A DNA stretch of 45,494 nucleotides from Candidatus Amunia macphersoniae (GTDB lineage: Bacteria; Chloroflexota; Dormibacteria; Aeolococcales; Aeolococcaceae), in NCBI GenBank assembly GCA_016464795.1, contig JAEKNN010000058.1, forward strand, positions 64,966 through 110,459, given 5' to 3'. Each line of letters starts with the position of its first letter. Positions within the stretch are counted from its first letter, which is position 1. Positions 24,535 to 33,245 of this stretch are shown here, in pieces. A program made the position numbers and the translations under genes. The notes below the pieces were generated by a model. It did no database searches and was not told the DNA's origin. It was given only the letters and a program-made list of their open reading frames with translations.

Positions 24535-25725
24535 CTAAACGGTCGCCAGCGGAAGCCCCTTGAGGGCCGTCGACCCGTCCTCGACGGCATCGCCCAGCCC
24601 GGTCGGCAGCGGCTCACCGGCGGCGATCAACCGGGCATCCTCGGCGGCGATGGCCCGCAGCTCGGTGATCAATCGGTCGATCAGCTCCTCCTGGGGGAGT
24701 GAGGCGATCACCTTGCCGCCACGGTAGAGGATGCCCTTCTGGCGACCGCCGGCGATGCCGATGTCGGCGTGCATGCCCTCGCCGGGCCCGTTGACCACGC
24801 AGCCCATCACCGACACGTTGATGGTGCGGCGCACCTCGCGAAGCGCTGCCTCGACCCGGGCGACCATGGGGAACATGTCGATCTCCAGCCGGCCGCAGGT
24901 CGGACAGGCGATCAGGTTGGGCCCACTCCCCTGCTCGCTGAGGTTCTGGAGGATTTGACGGCCCACCCGGACCTCGTCCTCGGGTTCGCCGACCAGGGAC
25001 ACGCGGATGGTGTCGCCGATGCCCTCAGCGAGGAGGATGCCGATGCCCATGGCGCTCTTGACGCTGCCGGACTCCACGGGGCCGGCCTCGGTGAGGCCGA
25101 GGTGCAGCGGGTAGCGGTTGCCCAGCGCTGCGAACTTGCGGTTGACGGCCACGTTGGTGAGCACGTCACTGGCCTTCAGCGACACCTTGATGTTGCGAAA
25201 GTCGAGGTCTTCGAGGATGCGGATGTGGCCGAGCGCCGCCTCCACCATGCGCCCGGCGGTCTCCTCGATGCTGGCCCCGCGGCCGCGCTCCAGGTCCTTG
25301 CGCTGGGGGATGCTGCCGCTGTTGACGCCGATCCGGATGGGAACACTGCGCGCTCCCGCCTCGCGGGCGATGTCGCGCACCTTGGTGGGGTCGGTGATGT
25401 TGCCGGGGTTGAGGCGCAGGCAGGCGATGCCCGCCTCGAGCGCGCGCAGCGCCAGGGGAGCGTCGTAGTGAACGTCGGCGATCACCGGGATCGGTGACTG
25501 CCTGACGATCTCGCGCAGCGCGACGCCGGCGTCCTGGGTGTCGCACGTCACCCGGATGATGTCGGCGCCGGCCTTGGCTGCCCGCTCGATCTGGGCCAGG
25601 GTGGCGACCACGTCCTCGGTCTGGGTCTTGGTCATGGTCTGCACCGAGATCGGGGCGGCGCCGCCAATCACCACACCGCCGACGTTGACGGGAACGGTGG
25701 GCCTGCGGGAGGTCGTGCTGCTCAT
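24535..25725 (-). CDS. ispG: 4-hydroxy-3-methylbut-2-enyl diphosphate synthase (GcpE)
   Basis: This 396-residue iron-sulfur enzyme converts MEcPP to HMBPP in the non-mevalonate isoprenoid pathway. The TIM-barrel part has PISVQTMTKTQTEDV, IRVTCDT, VIADVHYD and LRLNPGNI. The C-terminal [4Fe-4S] domain has CPTCGR and MGCVVNGPGE, giving the three cluster cysteines and the adjacent Glu. It is the single-barrel bacterial form of normal length. The ATG at 25725 overlaps the rseP stop (ATGA). It closes the dxr-rseP-ispG trio, a conserved cluster in many bacteria, which together with uppS and cdsA ties isoprenoid supply to cell-envelope synthesis. Confidence 0.97.
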   Translation of the reverse strand: MSSTTSRRPTVPVNVGGVVIGGAAPISVQTMTKTQTEDVVATLAQIERAAKAGADIIRVTCDTQDAGVALREIVRQSPIPVIADVHYDAPLALRALEAGIACLRLNPGNITDPTKVRDIAREAGARSVPIRIGVNSGSIPQRKDLERGRGASIEETAGRMVEAALGHIRILEDLDFRNIKVSLKASDVLTNVAVNRKFAALGNRYPLHLGLTEAGPVESGSVKSAMGIGILLAEGIGDTIRVSLVGEPEDEVRVGRQILQNLSEQGSGPNLIACPTCGRLEIDMFPMVARVEAALREVRRTINVSVMGCVVNGPGEGMHADIGIAGGRQKGILYRGGKVIASLPQEELIDRLITELRAIAAEDARLIAAGEPLPTGLGDAVEDGSTALKGLPLATV

Positions 25726-27131
25726 CCGGACCTGCCCACGTCGCCGATGGTGACATAGATCAGGAAGACCACCACCAGGGCGAGCCCGGCCGCGTAGATC
25801 ATCGCTTCGCGCCGCGGGTTGAGACGGCGGCGGCGAACTGCCTCGAGGAGGATCAGAACCGCCTTGCCGCCGTCGAGGAACGGGATCGGCAGCACGTTGA
25901 CCAGACCCAGGTTCATGCTCACAAAGGCGATCCAGTACGCCAGCGACCTGCTCCCCTGATGGGTCGCGGTGACCGTCGCCTTGACGATGCCGACCGGCCC
26001 GGACAGCCCCTGCGGACCGTTGAGGCCGCCACTCTTGGGATTGCTGACGATGCTGGCGATCCCGCTGTAGGTGCTGGTGATGAACGAGGGGATCTGACCG
26101 AACCCGTCCCCCAGGGAGGCGGTGAGCGACTCGCCGTCGTAGTTGGGTGACACACCCAGCCGCCAGGCCGCCCGGACGGCCCCGTCGGCTCCGCTGCCGT
26201 CGGTGATCCCGCTGACAGCGAGGTTGGAGTAGCTGGCTCCCCGGGTTCCGTCCTGGTTGATCACGAACCCCGAGACCACCAGGCTGGTGCCCGCCAGCAG
26301 CTGCGCGCCAGGGCCGCCGCGCTCGAGGCCGACCGCCGAGATGCCCGCGCCGAGCAACCGTGCCGGGTCACCGGATGGGACCGGCTGACCATTGATGGCG
26401 GTGACCACGAACTCCGCACCCACCGGCAGCGAGGCCACGTCGGTCACCCCGGTGCCACGACCAGATGGTCCCGGGGTGATCGTTCCCGCCCCACCGGGAG
26501 CGGGCGTGGGTGCGGCCGCCGGCGTCACCCCGTTGACGATGATCAGAGAGGGCTTGATGGTCACCGAGCGGGTCGCTCCGCCACTCGAGTACACCACCAT
26601 CATCGGCCGTCCCTGGGCCTTGGCCGTCGCCGTGTGGAGGTCGCTGGAGACCGCCGCAGAGGTGTCGTGACGGATCGCCTGTCCATCGACGGTGATGATC
26701 ACGTCGCCGTCGCGCAGGCCGGCGAGCTGGGCTGCCGCGCCGGGCTGCACCCGGGAGCTGTTGGGCAGAGCAAAGATGACTGTGAACAGCAGCCCCGCGA
26801 AGATCATGTTGGCCGCGATGCCCGCCAGGATGGTGGCCAGCCGCTTGGGGATGGAGGCTCGGTAGAAGTTGCGCTCGCCCGCATCCGCCTCCCCCTCGAG
26901 GCCGAGCATGCCGGCCATGCGCACGTACCCGCCGGCCGGGAGGATGCGCAGTGAGTAGGTGGTCTCACCGAGCTTCTTGGCGGCCAGCCGGGGTCCGAAA
27001 CCGACGGAGAACTCGTCGACGCGCACCCCGCTCAGCTTGGCGAGCACGAAGTGGCCACCCTCGTGGACCAGAACCACGACCAGGAGCACCAGGATGACGG
27101 CGCCGACGATGGTCAGGACGTCCAGGATCAT
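25722..27131 (-). CDS. rseP: Site-2 zinc metalloprotease RseP/RasP family
   Basis: This 469-residue intramembrane protease cuts membrane proteins such as anti-sigma factors within the bilayer. The zinc motif HEGGH lies at 23-27 in the first helix, and the third ligand Asp420 sits in PIPFLDGG. A PDZ domain (about 125-200, AGLRDGDVIITVDGQ) follows the second helix. Between it and the last helices is a Pro/Gly/Ala-rich insertion (about 205-250), which makes the protein longer than many homologues. The ATG at 27131 overlaps the dxr stop (ATGA). Substrates cannot be told from the sequence. Confidence 0.95.
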   Translation of the reverse strand: MILDVLTIVGAVILVLLVVVLVHEGGHFVLAKLSGVRVDEFSVGFGPRLAAKKLGETTYSLRILPAGGYVRMAGMLGLEGEADAGERNFYRASIPKRLATILAGIAANMIFAGLLFTVIFALPNSSRVQPGAAAQLAGLRDGDVIITVDGQAIRHDTSAAVSSDLHTATAKAQGRPMMVVYSSGGATRSVTIKPSLIIVNGVTPAAAPTPAPGGAGTITPGPSGRGTGVTDVASLPVGAEFVVTAINGQPVPSGDPARLLGAGISAVGLERGGPGAQLLAGTSLVVSGFVINQDGTRGASYSNLAVSGITDGSGADGAVRAAWRLGVSPNYDGESLTASLGDGFGQIPSFITSTYSGIASIVSNPKSGGLNGPQGLSGPVGIVKATVTATHQGSRSLAYWIAFVSMNLGLVNVLPIPFLDGGKAVLILLEAVRRRRLNPRREAMIYAAGLALVVVFLIYVTIGDVGRSG

Positions 27132-28306
27132 GCGCGCGCTCCCGTCGCTGCGCCCACCTGCTCGCCGGCGTGCTGTCGCGCCCAGGCATCGGCCTCGAGG
27201 ATGTCGGCCACCGAGGGTGCCGCCGTCGGCGGTGCCGCACCGACCGTTTCCGCCACCAGTGGCACGATCTCGTCGAACCTGAGGCGATGGTCCAGGAACG
27301 CGGCCACCGCGATCTCGTTGGCGGCGTTGAGCACCGCCGGAGCCACCCCGCCCGTCTCACCCGCGGAACGGGCCAGTGCCACAGCCGGAAAGCGGGCGTC
27401 GTCGACCTCGAAGAAGGCGAGCGAACTGGTGTCGGTCAACTGCACGGGTGGCGCGATGTCTGGCAGGCGCTCGCCATCGGCGATGGCCAGCGCGATCGGG
27501 ACCCGCATGTCGGGAACCCCAAGCTGCGCGATGGTGGCTCCGTCGACGAACTCGACCATCGAGTGCACGATGCTCGGCGGGTGGATGAGGACACCGACTC
27601 GCGAGTAGGGCACGTCGAAGAGGAAATGCGCCTCGATGATCTCCAGCCCCTTGTTCATCATCGTGGCCGAGTCGATGGTCACCTTCGGGCCCATGCTCCA
27701 GGTGGGGTGGCGCAGTGCCTCGGCCACCGAGATGGTCGCGAAGGTGCCCGGCTCGCGCTCGCGGAATGGCCCACCGCTGGCGGTCAGCACCAGGCGGCGC
27801 ACCGACGTCGGCCGCTCACCCCGCAGGCACTGCCAGAGCGCGCTGTGCTCACTATCGACGGGCAGGATCCGCGCCCCCCGGGAGCGGGCCCGGTCGCGGA
27901 CCAGCTCGCCCGCCATCACCAGGACCTCCTTGGTGGCGGTCGCGATGGTGCGGCCGGCGTCCAGCGCAGCCAGGGTCGGCGACAACGCGGCCGCGCCGGG
28001 GATGGCCACGCAGACAACATCGGACTCCATCGCCGCGATCTCGCAGGCAGCGTCCATGCCGGCCCCGACCCCGTCGGGGCACCGTTGCCCAGCGGGCGCC
28101 GTGGCGAGCGCGCCGCGACCAACCCGCAAGCGACGCATCACCTCCTGCAGCCCGGTCGCATCGCTGCCCGCCACCACCCCCACCAGCTCGAACCGGTCAG
28201 GGAACCGATCGATGACGTCGCAGCACTGGCGGCCGATCGACCCGGTGGCGCCCAGGAGGACGACCCGACGGCGGCCCCCGGCTGCCGGGCCTGAGGTGTG
28301 TCTCAC
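27128..28306 (-). CDS. dxr: 1-deoxy-D-xylulose 5-phosphate reductoisomerase
   Basis: This 392-residue enzyme forms MEP from DXP with NADPH, the committed step of the non-mevalonate pathway and the fosmidomycin target. The NADPH fold has GATGSIG at 19-25. The metal and substrate region has PVDSEHSALWQ, TASGGPF, KVTIDSATMMNKGLE and a His-rich loop. The family motif HPQSxVHS reads HPPSIVHS here, so Pro replaces Gln. The start is GTG at 28306, the only in-frame choice before conserved sequence. It follows cdsA after 36 nt and overlaps rseP by 4 nt. Confidence 0.96.
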   Translation of the reverse strand: MRHTSGPAAGGRRRVVLLGATGSIGRQCCDVIDRFPDRFELVGVVAGSDATGLQEVMRRLRVGRGALATAPAGQRCPDGVGAGMDAACEIAAMESDVVCVAIPGAAALSPTLAALDAGRTIATATKEVLVMAGELVRDRARSRGARILPVDSEHSALWQCLRGERPTSVRRLVLTASGGPFREREPGTFATISVAEALRHPTWSMGPKVTIDSATMMNKGLEIIEAHFLFDVPYSRVGVLIHPPSIVHSMVEFVDGATIAQLGVPDMRVPIALAIADGERLPDIAPPVQLTDTSSLAFFEVDDARFPAVALARSAGETGGVAPAVLNAANEIAVAAFLDHRLRFDEIVPLVAETVGAAPPTAAPSVADILEADAWARQHAGEQVGAATGARA

Positions 28307-28342
28307 CGTCTCATTCTCGGTGAAGCCGTTCCTGCTGAGGCC

Positions 28343-29173
28343 TCATCCGAGCGAGATCAGCCTGTAGAAGCAGTAGACGGCGGGCGCCACCAGGATCAGG
28401 CTGTCGAGCCGGTCGAGCAGGCCGCCGTGCCCGGGGATCAGGCGGCTGGAGTCCTTGGCGCCCCCCTGGCGCTTGAGGGCCGATTCCGCCAGGTCTCCTG
28501 TCTGCGCCACCACGGCTACCACGCCGCCCTCGAGGGCGCCGAGCCACGGTGAGAGGCCCAGAAGGACAGGCGCGAGCACCGCCGCGATGACGATCGCACC
28601 CAGGAGGCCGGCGACGGCGCCCTCCACCGATTTCCGTGGGGACAGCTGGGGAAAGAAACGGTGACGTCCCAGCGCACTGCCCGCCAGGTAGGCGCCGGTG
28701 TCGCAGACGATGACCGCGGCGATGGGAACGGCCACCGCCGCGATGCCGAAGCCGTGGTCACCGTGCCGCCAGGTGAGCAGCGCGACGTAGAAGCCCAGCG
28801 AAAATCCGATGTAGATGGCACCGGTCACCGCGGCCATCCACCCGCGCCACGACACCTGCGCGATCACGATCCCGGCCAGGCCGGCGACGAGGGCACCACC
28901 CAGGCCGATGTCGAGCGCCGGGGGCGACCCCGGGACGGCATATCGGATCGCCAGCCAGACGCACAGCGGCAGCAGGAGCCAGCGTGGCGGTGGTGCGTCG
29001 AGCCTGCCCGCGAGCCCCGCGAACTCCCACGCGCCCACCGCGGCGGCCGCTGCCACCACGGCGACGAACAGCCCCCCGCCGACGGCAACCGCGACGGCGA
29101 CCATGAGCAGCAGCAGCACACCCGAGAGCACACGCACCCTGAAGCTCGAGCGCCCCGCGGTCGACGCAGCCAC
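28343..29173 (-). CDS. cdsA: Phosphatidate cytidylyltransferase
   Basis: This is a multi-pass membrane enzyme of about 276 residues that makes CDP-diacylglycerol from phosphatidate and CTP for phospholipid synthesis. The family signature is clear near the C-terminus: CDTGAYLAGSALGRHRFF, SPRKSVEG, then GDLAESALKRQGGAKDSS and the GHGGLLDRLDS loop. Seven or more hydrophobic helices precede and include these. The start is uncertain: I took GTG at 29173, shortly before the first basic segment and helix. A CTG overlapping the uppS stop (29218) is also possible. Confidence 0.93.
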   Translation of the reverse strand: MAASTAGRSSFRVRVLSGVLLLLMVAVAVAVGGGLFVAVVAAAAAVGAWEFAGLAGRLDAPPPRWLLLPLCVWLAIRYAVPGSPPALDIGLGGALVAGLAGIVIAQVSWRGWMAAVTGAIYIGFSLGFYVALLTWRHGDHGFGIAAVAVPIAAVIVCDTGAYLAGSALGRHRFFPQLSPRKSVEGAVAGLLGAIVIAAVLAPVLLGLSPWLGALEGGVVAVVAQTGDLAESALKRQGGAKDSSRLIPGHGGLLDRLDSLILVAPAVYCFYRLISLG

Positions 29174-29214
29174 AGTCTGGTCGGTGCGGGCGTGACCTGC
29201 GACTGCAGGACCGC

Positions 29215-30021
29215 TCAGAGGCCGGCCGGCGCCCGCAGCGCCTCCTCCAGCATCGCCGGAGGCTCGGGCACGGCCCCGAAGCGGCGGTCGCGCCGCGCAT
29301 ACGCGGCCAGCGCCCCCGCGATCTCGTGCGGACCGAAGTCCGGCCACAGCGTCGGGGTCACGTAGATCTCGGCGTATGCCGACTGCCAGAGCATGAAGTT
29401 GCTGATGCGCATCTCACCAGCGGTGCGGATGATCAGGTCGGGGTCGGGCAGTCCAGACGTGTAGAGAGCACCGCCGAGGGTCTCGGTGGTGAGCGTGGTC
29501 AGGTCGATGCCGCGCTCGGCCAGGTCGCGGACGGCGGACACGATCTCGTTGCGGCCACCGTAGTTGATGGCGACGTTGAGGATCGCCCTGGTGTTGGCGC
29601 TGGTGAGCTCCTCAGCACGACCCACCTTGGCCTGGAGTCGAGGGCTGAGCTGGTCGCGGTCGCCGATGGTGCGGATCTGGATGCCCTCGGCGTGCATCTG
29701 ACTGACCTCGGAGTCCAGCGTGTCGCCGAACAGCTGCATCAGCGCGGTCACCTCATGACGCGGTCGCGACCAGTTCTCGGTGCTGAACGCGTAGAGGGTG
29801 AGGATATGAACGCCCGCCTGGTGGCAGGACTCCATCACCGGCCGGATCGCCCTCACCCCCGAGCGGTGCCCGGCGACGCGGGGCAGGTGACGTCCGCGCG
29901 CCCAGCGACCGTTGCCATCCATGATGATGCCGACGTGACGGGGCAACTCCGGGTTGGACGGCTCGGGGATGGCGGCGGGGTGTGGCGGTCGCTGCATGCT
30001 GTGTACTGAACGCCTCGTCAT
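29215..30021 (-). CDS. uppS: Undecaprenyl diphosphate synthase (cis-prenyltransferase)
   Basis: This enzyme of about 268 residues extends farnesyl diphosphate to the C55 lipid carrier used for peptidoglycan. The motifs are HVGIIMDGNGRWA with catalytic Asp35, GHRSG, TLYAFSTENWSRP, NVAINYGGRNEI, and PDLIIRTAGEMRISNF. The usual RTSGE reads RTAGE here. ATG at 30021 gives 268 residues; ATG at 29997 would remove eight non-conserved residues and is equally possible. It lies between frr (32-nt gap) and cdsA. Confidence 0.95.
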   Translation of the reverse strand: MTRRSVHSMQRPPHPAAIPEPSNPELPRHVGIIMDGNGRWARGRHLPRVAGHRSGVRAIRPVMESCHQAGVHILTLYAFSTENWSRPRHEVTALMQLFGDTLDSEVSQMHAEGIQIRTIGDRDQLSPRLQAKVGRAEELTSANTRAILNVAINYGGRNEIVSAVRDLAERGIDLTTLTTETLGGALYTSGLPDPDLIIRTAGEMRISNFMLWQSAYAEIYVTPTLWPDFGPHEIAGALAAYARRDRRFGAVPEPPAMLEEALRAPAGL

Positions 30022-30053
30022 CTGGGCCGGTTTCGCCCTGCGAGTGGTCGAGG

Positions 30054-30647
30054 TCAGACCTCGAGGATGTCAGCCTCCTTCTTCTGGGTGAGATCGTCAA
30101 CTCTGCCGACGAAGCTATCGGTGATGCGCTGCACCTCAGTGATGTTGCGCTCGATCTCGTCCTTGGAGACGTGCCCATCCTTCTCCAGCTTGCGCAGGTG
30201 GTCGACCTCGTCGCGACGGATGTTGCGCACCGAGATCCTCGCCTCTTCGGCCTTCTGCTTGACCAGCTTGGCGAACTCGCGGCGGCGCTCCTCGGTCAAC
30301 GGCGGGATGGCGATGCGGATCACCTGGCCGTCGTTGCTCGGGTTCAGCCCCAGCTCGCTCTTCTGCAGGGCCTTCTCGATGGCCTGGATCGAGCTCCGGT
30401 CGTAGGGCTGGATGAGCAGCAATCGCGCTTCGGGCGCGGTGATCCCAGCGATGGTCTGCAATGGCGTGGGGGCACCGTAATAGTCGACCTGGACGCGATC
30501 GATCAACGACGGCGTGGCCCGCCCGGTGCGAATGCCTCCGAGCTCCTTGTGCAGCGCCTCGAGGCTCTTCTCCATGCGGACCTCGGCCTCGAGAAGACGT
30601 TCCTGGATCTGTTCTTGCGAGTCCTCCGAGCGGGTGCGGTCGCTCAC
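30054..30647 (-). CDS. frr: Ribosome recycling factor
   Basis: This 197-residue factor splits post-termination ribosomes together with EF-G. The three-helix bundle and small beta domain are recognisable: [52 protein letters not shown] and [16 protein letters not shown]. The start is GTG at 30647, overlapping the pyrH stop (GTGA). pyrH-frr adjacency is conserved across bacteria. An N-terminal acidic tail of about ten residues precedes the core helix and is slightly longer than in most homologues. Confidence 0.97.
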   Translation of the reverse strand: MSDRTRSEDSQEQIQERLLEAEVRMEKSLEALHKELGGIRTGRATPSLIDRVQVDYYGAPTPLQTIAGITAPEARLLLIQPYDRSSIQAIEKALQKSELGLNPSNDGQVIRIAIPPLTEERRREFAKLVKQKAEEARISVRNIRRDEVDHLRKLEKDGHVSKDEIERNITEVQRITDSFVGRVDDLTQKKEADILEV

Positions 30648-31408
30648 GATCCCTCTCCCTGGAAGTCGACACGAGTGCCGATGTCCTCGCCGAGCACGAC
30701 GCGCTCGATGCTGCCTTCCGCGAGCAGGTTGAAGACGATGATGGGCATGCCGTTGTCCATGCACAGCGTCAGGGCGGTGTTGTCCATCACCTCGAGGTGG
30801 CGATTGAGCACGTCCATGTAGGACAGGTGATGAAGCCGTGTGGCTGCGGGGTCCTTGAGCGGATCGGCGGTGTAGATCCCGTCCACCTTGGTGGCCTTGA
30901 GGAGCACATCGGCACCGATCTCAGCTGCCCGCAGCGCCGCGGTCGTGTCGGTGGTGAAGAAGGGGTTTCCCGTGCCCGCGGCCAGGATCACCACCCGACC
31001 CTTCTCGAGGTGGCGGATGGCTCGCCGGGGGATGAAGGGCTCGGCGACCTGCTGCATGGCGATCGCCGATTGCACGCGGGTCTGCAGGTCGAGGCGCTCC
31101 AGGGCGTCGCGCAGGGCGAGCGCATTGATCACCGTGGCCAGCATGCCCATGTAGTCGGCGGCGACCCGGTCCAGCCCCTCAGTGCTCGCCTGGACCCCTC
31201 GGACGATGTTGCCGCCGCCGATCACGACAGCCACCTCCACACCGCGCGCGTGGACCTTGCCGATCTCCTGGGCGATCCGGCGCACCGTGCCGTGGTGGAT
31301 GCCGAAGGTCGATTGATGACCGAGCAGGGCTTCGCCACTGAGCTTGAGGATGATCCTCGAGTAGATCGGACCAGGCTCCTCGGTCTCGACGAGGCCGGTC
31401 CCGGCCAC
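30644..31408 (-). CDS. pyrH: Uridylate kinase
   Basis: This 254-residue UMP kinase of the amino-acid-kinase fold makes UDP for nucleotide and cell-wall precursor supply. Visible motifs are [57 protein letters not shown] and [15 protein letters not shown]. The start is GTG at 31408 with GGGAG about 10 nt upstream. A short N-terminal extension (about 15 residues) precedes the conserved core. It follows tsf after 23 nt and overlaps frr by 4 nt. Confidence 0.97.
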   Translation of the reverse strand: MAGTGLVETEEPGPIYSRIILKLSGEALLGHQSTFGIHHGTVRRIAQEIGKVHARGVEVAVVIGGGNIVRGVQASTEGLDRVAADYMGMLATVINALALRDALERLDLQTRVQSAIAMQQVAEPFIPRRAIRHLEKGRVVILAAGTGNPFFTTDTTAALRAAEIGADVLLKATKVDGIYTADPLKDPAATRLHHLSYMDVLNRHLEVMDNTALTLCMDNGMPIIVFNLLAEGSIERVVLGEDIGTRVDFQGEGS

Positions 31409-31431
31409 GCTCGTGGCTCCCGCGCTCTCGA

Positions 31432-32103
31432 TCAGGTCTGCGACGGCGCGGCGCCGTCCCCCGCTGCCGGCTCACTGCCGCCGGCCACCGCCGACGGCTC
31501 ACCCACCTGGAACCGGGCGAACCTGGCCACGGTGATGTTCTCGTGAAGCTTGCCGACGGCGTCGCTGATCAGCTGACTGACCTTCTTCTTGCCCTTCTCG
31601 TCGCGGACGTAGGGCTGGTCGAGCAGACATATCTCCGAGAAGAAGGCATCGAGCTTGCCCTCGATGATCTTGTCCTGGATGTTCTCGGGTTTGTCAGCCA
31701 CCTGGGTGCGGAAGACCGCCCGCTCGCGATCGACGATCACCGGAGGGACGTCCTCCCGGCGGACGTACTGCGGGGCGCGTCCGGCCACCTGAAGCGCCAG
31801 CTCTTTGGCCAGCTGCCTGAAGTCGTCGGTCTTGGCGACGAAGTCGGTCTCGCAGTTGACCTCGACCAGCACCCCAAGCTTTTGGCCGGAGGCCCCGCCG
31901 CCATGGACGTAGGACTCGACGACGCCCTCGTTGGTGGAACGCCCCGCCTTGTCAGCTGCTCGCGCCAGGCCCTTGGCGCGCAGCCAGTCCTTGGCCTTCT
32001 CGACGTTCCCATCGCTCTCGGTGAGGGCGCGCTTGCAGTCCATCATGCCCGCCCCGGTGAGCTCGCGCAGCTGCTTGACTTGCACAGCGCTGATCTCGGC
32101 CAT
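31432..32103 (-). CDS. tsf: Elongation factor Ts
   Basis: This 223-residue nucleotide-exchange factor for EF-Tu has the N-terminal UBA-like domain ([19 protein letters not shown]) and the core [10 protein letters not shown]. It is shorter than the E. coli protein (283 residues) and nearer the short Thermus-type form. The C-terminal tail ([16 protein letters not shown]) is low-complexity. Start: ATG at 32103, overlapping the rpsB stop as TGATG; an adjoining GTG at 32106 is a second option. rpsB-tsf is a classic operon. Confidence 0.97.
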   Translation of the reverse strand: MAEISAVQVKQLRELTGAGMMDCKRALTESDGNVEKAKDWLRAKGLARAADKAGRSTNEGVVESYVHGGGASGQKLGVLVEVNCETDFVAKTDDFRQLAKELALQVAGRAPQYVRREDVPPVIVDRERAVFRTQVADKPENIQDKIIEGKLDAFFSEICLLDQPYVRDEKGKKKVSQLISDAVGKLHENITVARFARFQVGEPSAVAGGSEPAAGDGAAPSQT

Positions 32104-32960
32104 CACGGTGCCTCCGGCTGGGCGCCCGCGGTCGCGAACTCCTCGACAGCGACCTTCGGGGTGCCATCCTCGTTGTCGGTCTCCGCCGCCGTCTGCGCGG
32201 CCGCCTGCTCGGCGACCTCGCGCTCCTGACGCTCGCGGTTGGCAATCTCCTCCTGCTCGCGCAGCTCGCGCTCTCCGAGCAGCCGCTCGCCCTCAACGAT
32301 CGCGTCGGTGACTGTGTTGACGATCAGCTTGCAAGAACGGATCGCGTCGTCGTTGCCCGGGATCACGTGCTGGATCTCGTTGGGGTCGCAGTTGGTGTCG
32401 ACGATGGCCACGATGGGGATGCCCAGCTTGTTCGCCTCGCTGACGGCCAGCCGCTCCTTCTTGCAGTCGATGACGAAGAGCGCGCCCGGCAGCCGCTTCA
32501 TGTCGACCATCCCCGAGAAGTTGGCCTCGAGACGGTCCAGATCATCGCGGTGGACGTTAGCCTCCTTGGTGCTCATCCTCTCGAAGTCACCCTTCTCCTG
32601 CATCGAGCGGAGCTCGAGCAGCCGGCGCAGGCGGCGCTGGATGACCGGGAAATTGGTGAGCATGCCGCCCATCCAGCGATGGGTCACATAGTGCTGGCCG
32701 CTGCGCTCGCAGCCATCCCTGATCGCATCCTGGGCCTGCTTCTTGGTGCCGACGAACAGCACCTTGTCGCCGTCGGCGACCAGCTGGCGCAGGAAGGCGG
32801 TGGCTTCATCGAGGTGCTTCTGCGTCTGCACCAGGTCGATGATGTGAACGCCATTGCGGGCTGTGAAGATGTACGGGCGCATCTGCGGGTTCCACCGGCT
32901 GGTCTGGTGGCCGAAGTGGACCCCGGCCTCGAGCAGCTGGCGGAGGGTTGTCGCCGGCAT
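32103..32960 (-). CDS. rpsB: Ribosomal protein uS2
   Basis: This 285-residue small-subunit protein opens with TLRQLLEAGVHFGHQTSRWNP (parts), then has IIDLVQTQKHL, GTKKQAQDAI, RWMGGMLTNF and PIVAIVDTNCDP. The last 60 residues are a Glu/Ala/Gln-rich tail beyond the usual core. ATG at 32960 is preceded by a strong GAGGAGG ribosome-binding site at 32974-32968 with 7-nt spacing. The leader upstream is long and structured, and two copies of a 33-bp repeat lie beyond the -10 box. S2 regulates its own operon in some bacteria. Confidence 0.97.
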   Translation of the reverse strand: MPATTLRQLLEAGVHFGHQTSRWNPQMRPYIFTARNGVHIIDLVQTQKHLDEATAFLRQLVADGDKVLFVGTKKQAQDAIRDGCERSGQHYVTHRWMGGMLTNFPVIQRRLRRLLELRSMQEKGDFERMSTKEANVHRDDLDRLEANFSGMVDMKRLPGALFVIDCKKERLAVSEANKLGIPIVAIVDTNCDPNEIQHVIPGNDDAIRSCKLIVNTVTDAIVEGERLLGERELREQEEIANRERQEREVAEQAAAQTAAETDNEDGTPKVAVEEFATAGAQPEAP

Positions 32961-33010
32961 GGGCGTGCCTCCTCGTGTTTGGTGTGTTCCTCCGCCTCGG
33001 ATGAACCGCC

Positions 33011-33053
33011 GGCCACGACCCTGCGCAGCAGGGCACCCGTGGGCGGCGTGGCC
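33011..33053 (-). promoter_or_regulatory. Structured leader element of rpsB-tsf
   Basis: Within the rpsB 5' untranslated region, GGCCACG (33053-33047, read on the minus strand as GGCCACG) pairs with CGTGGCC (33017-33011), giving a 7-bp closing stem. Inside it CCCTGC (33033-33028) pairs with GCAGGG (33024-33019) around a 3-nt loop. The fold sits about 50 nt before the start codon. An S2-binding autoregulatory leader is a reasonable guess, since such leaders exist for rpsB elsewhere, but the family cannot be assigned by eye. Confidence 0.45.
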
Positions 33054-33074
33054 CAGGCGTGTGTGATGTGGTCG

Positions 33075-33080
33075 ATCTTA
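33075..33080 (-). promoter_or_regulatory. Candidate -10 box of rpsB-tsf
   Basis: The minus strand reads TAAGAT. The expected -35 position falls inside the nearer copy of the 33-bp repeat. A start point near 33068 would give a leader of about 108 nt containing the stem-loop and the strong ribosome-binding site. Confidence 0.5.
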
Positions 33081-33093
33081 GCAGGGCATGTCG

Positions 33094-33126
33094 AAGCATC
33101 CCGTCGCGGATGCGACAGCGGCGCGC
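33094..33126. repeat. 33-bp tandem repeat, copy 1 (promoter-proximal)
   Basis: This is an exact copy of 33135-33167. Each unit contains GCATCC-CGTCGC-GGATGC, a 6-bp inverted repeat with a 6-nt spacer. The overlapping GTCGC-GGAT-GCGAC is an alternative hairpin. The unit lies directly upstream of the rpsB -10 box, covering its -35 region. Confidence 0.85.
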
Positions 33127-33134
33127 GAGGTGGA

Positions 33135-33167
33135 AAGCATCCCGTCGCGGATGCGACAGCGGCGCGC
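33135..33167. repeat. 33-bp tandem repeat, copy 2
   Basis: This is identical over 33 bp to 33094-33126. The period between the copies is 41 bp, about four helical turns, so a protein dimer bound to the inverted repeat in each copy would lie on the same DNA face. The copies are followed by GC-rich sequence and then the hairpins behind hslU. Confidence 0.85.
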
Positions 33168-33191
33168 CAGGCGCGCCGAGGAGTGGGGTGT

Positions 33192-33218
33192 ATGAGCTCG
33201 AATTCATTTCGAGCTCAT
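33192..33218. terminator. Perfect 11-bp hairpin downstream of hslU
   Basis: ATGAGCTCGAA (33192-33202) and TTCGAGCTCAT (33208-33218) form a perfect 11-bp stem with a 5-nt loop. It directly follows the 9-bp hairpin next to the hslU stop. No T-run follows on the minus strand, so it is a non-canonical terminator or an mRNA 3'-end stabiliser. Confidence 0.5.
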
Positions 33219-33220
33219 GA

Positions 33221-33243
33221 GGGGCGAGGATCTGCCTCGCCCC
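33221..33243. terminator. 9-bp GC-rich hairpin immediately after hslU
   Basis: GGGGCGAGG (33221-33229) and CCTCGCCCC (33235-33243) form a perfect 9-bp stem with a 5-nt loop, starting 3 nt after the hslU stop codon. With the neighbouring hairpin it makes a tandem structure that probably ends or protects the topA-hslV-hslU transcript. Confidence 0.55.
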
Positions 33244-33245
33244 TG

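Noticed and set aside
33195..33207. Stretch GAGCTCGAATTCA identical to part of common cloning-vector polylinkers
   Set aside because: It is the left arm and loop of a perfect natural hairpin, with unrelated sequence on both sides. The match is explained by two adjacent palindromes, not by vector contamination.
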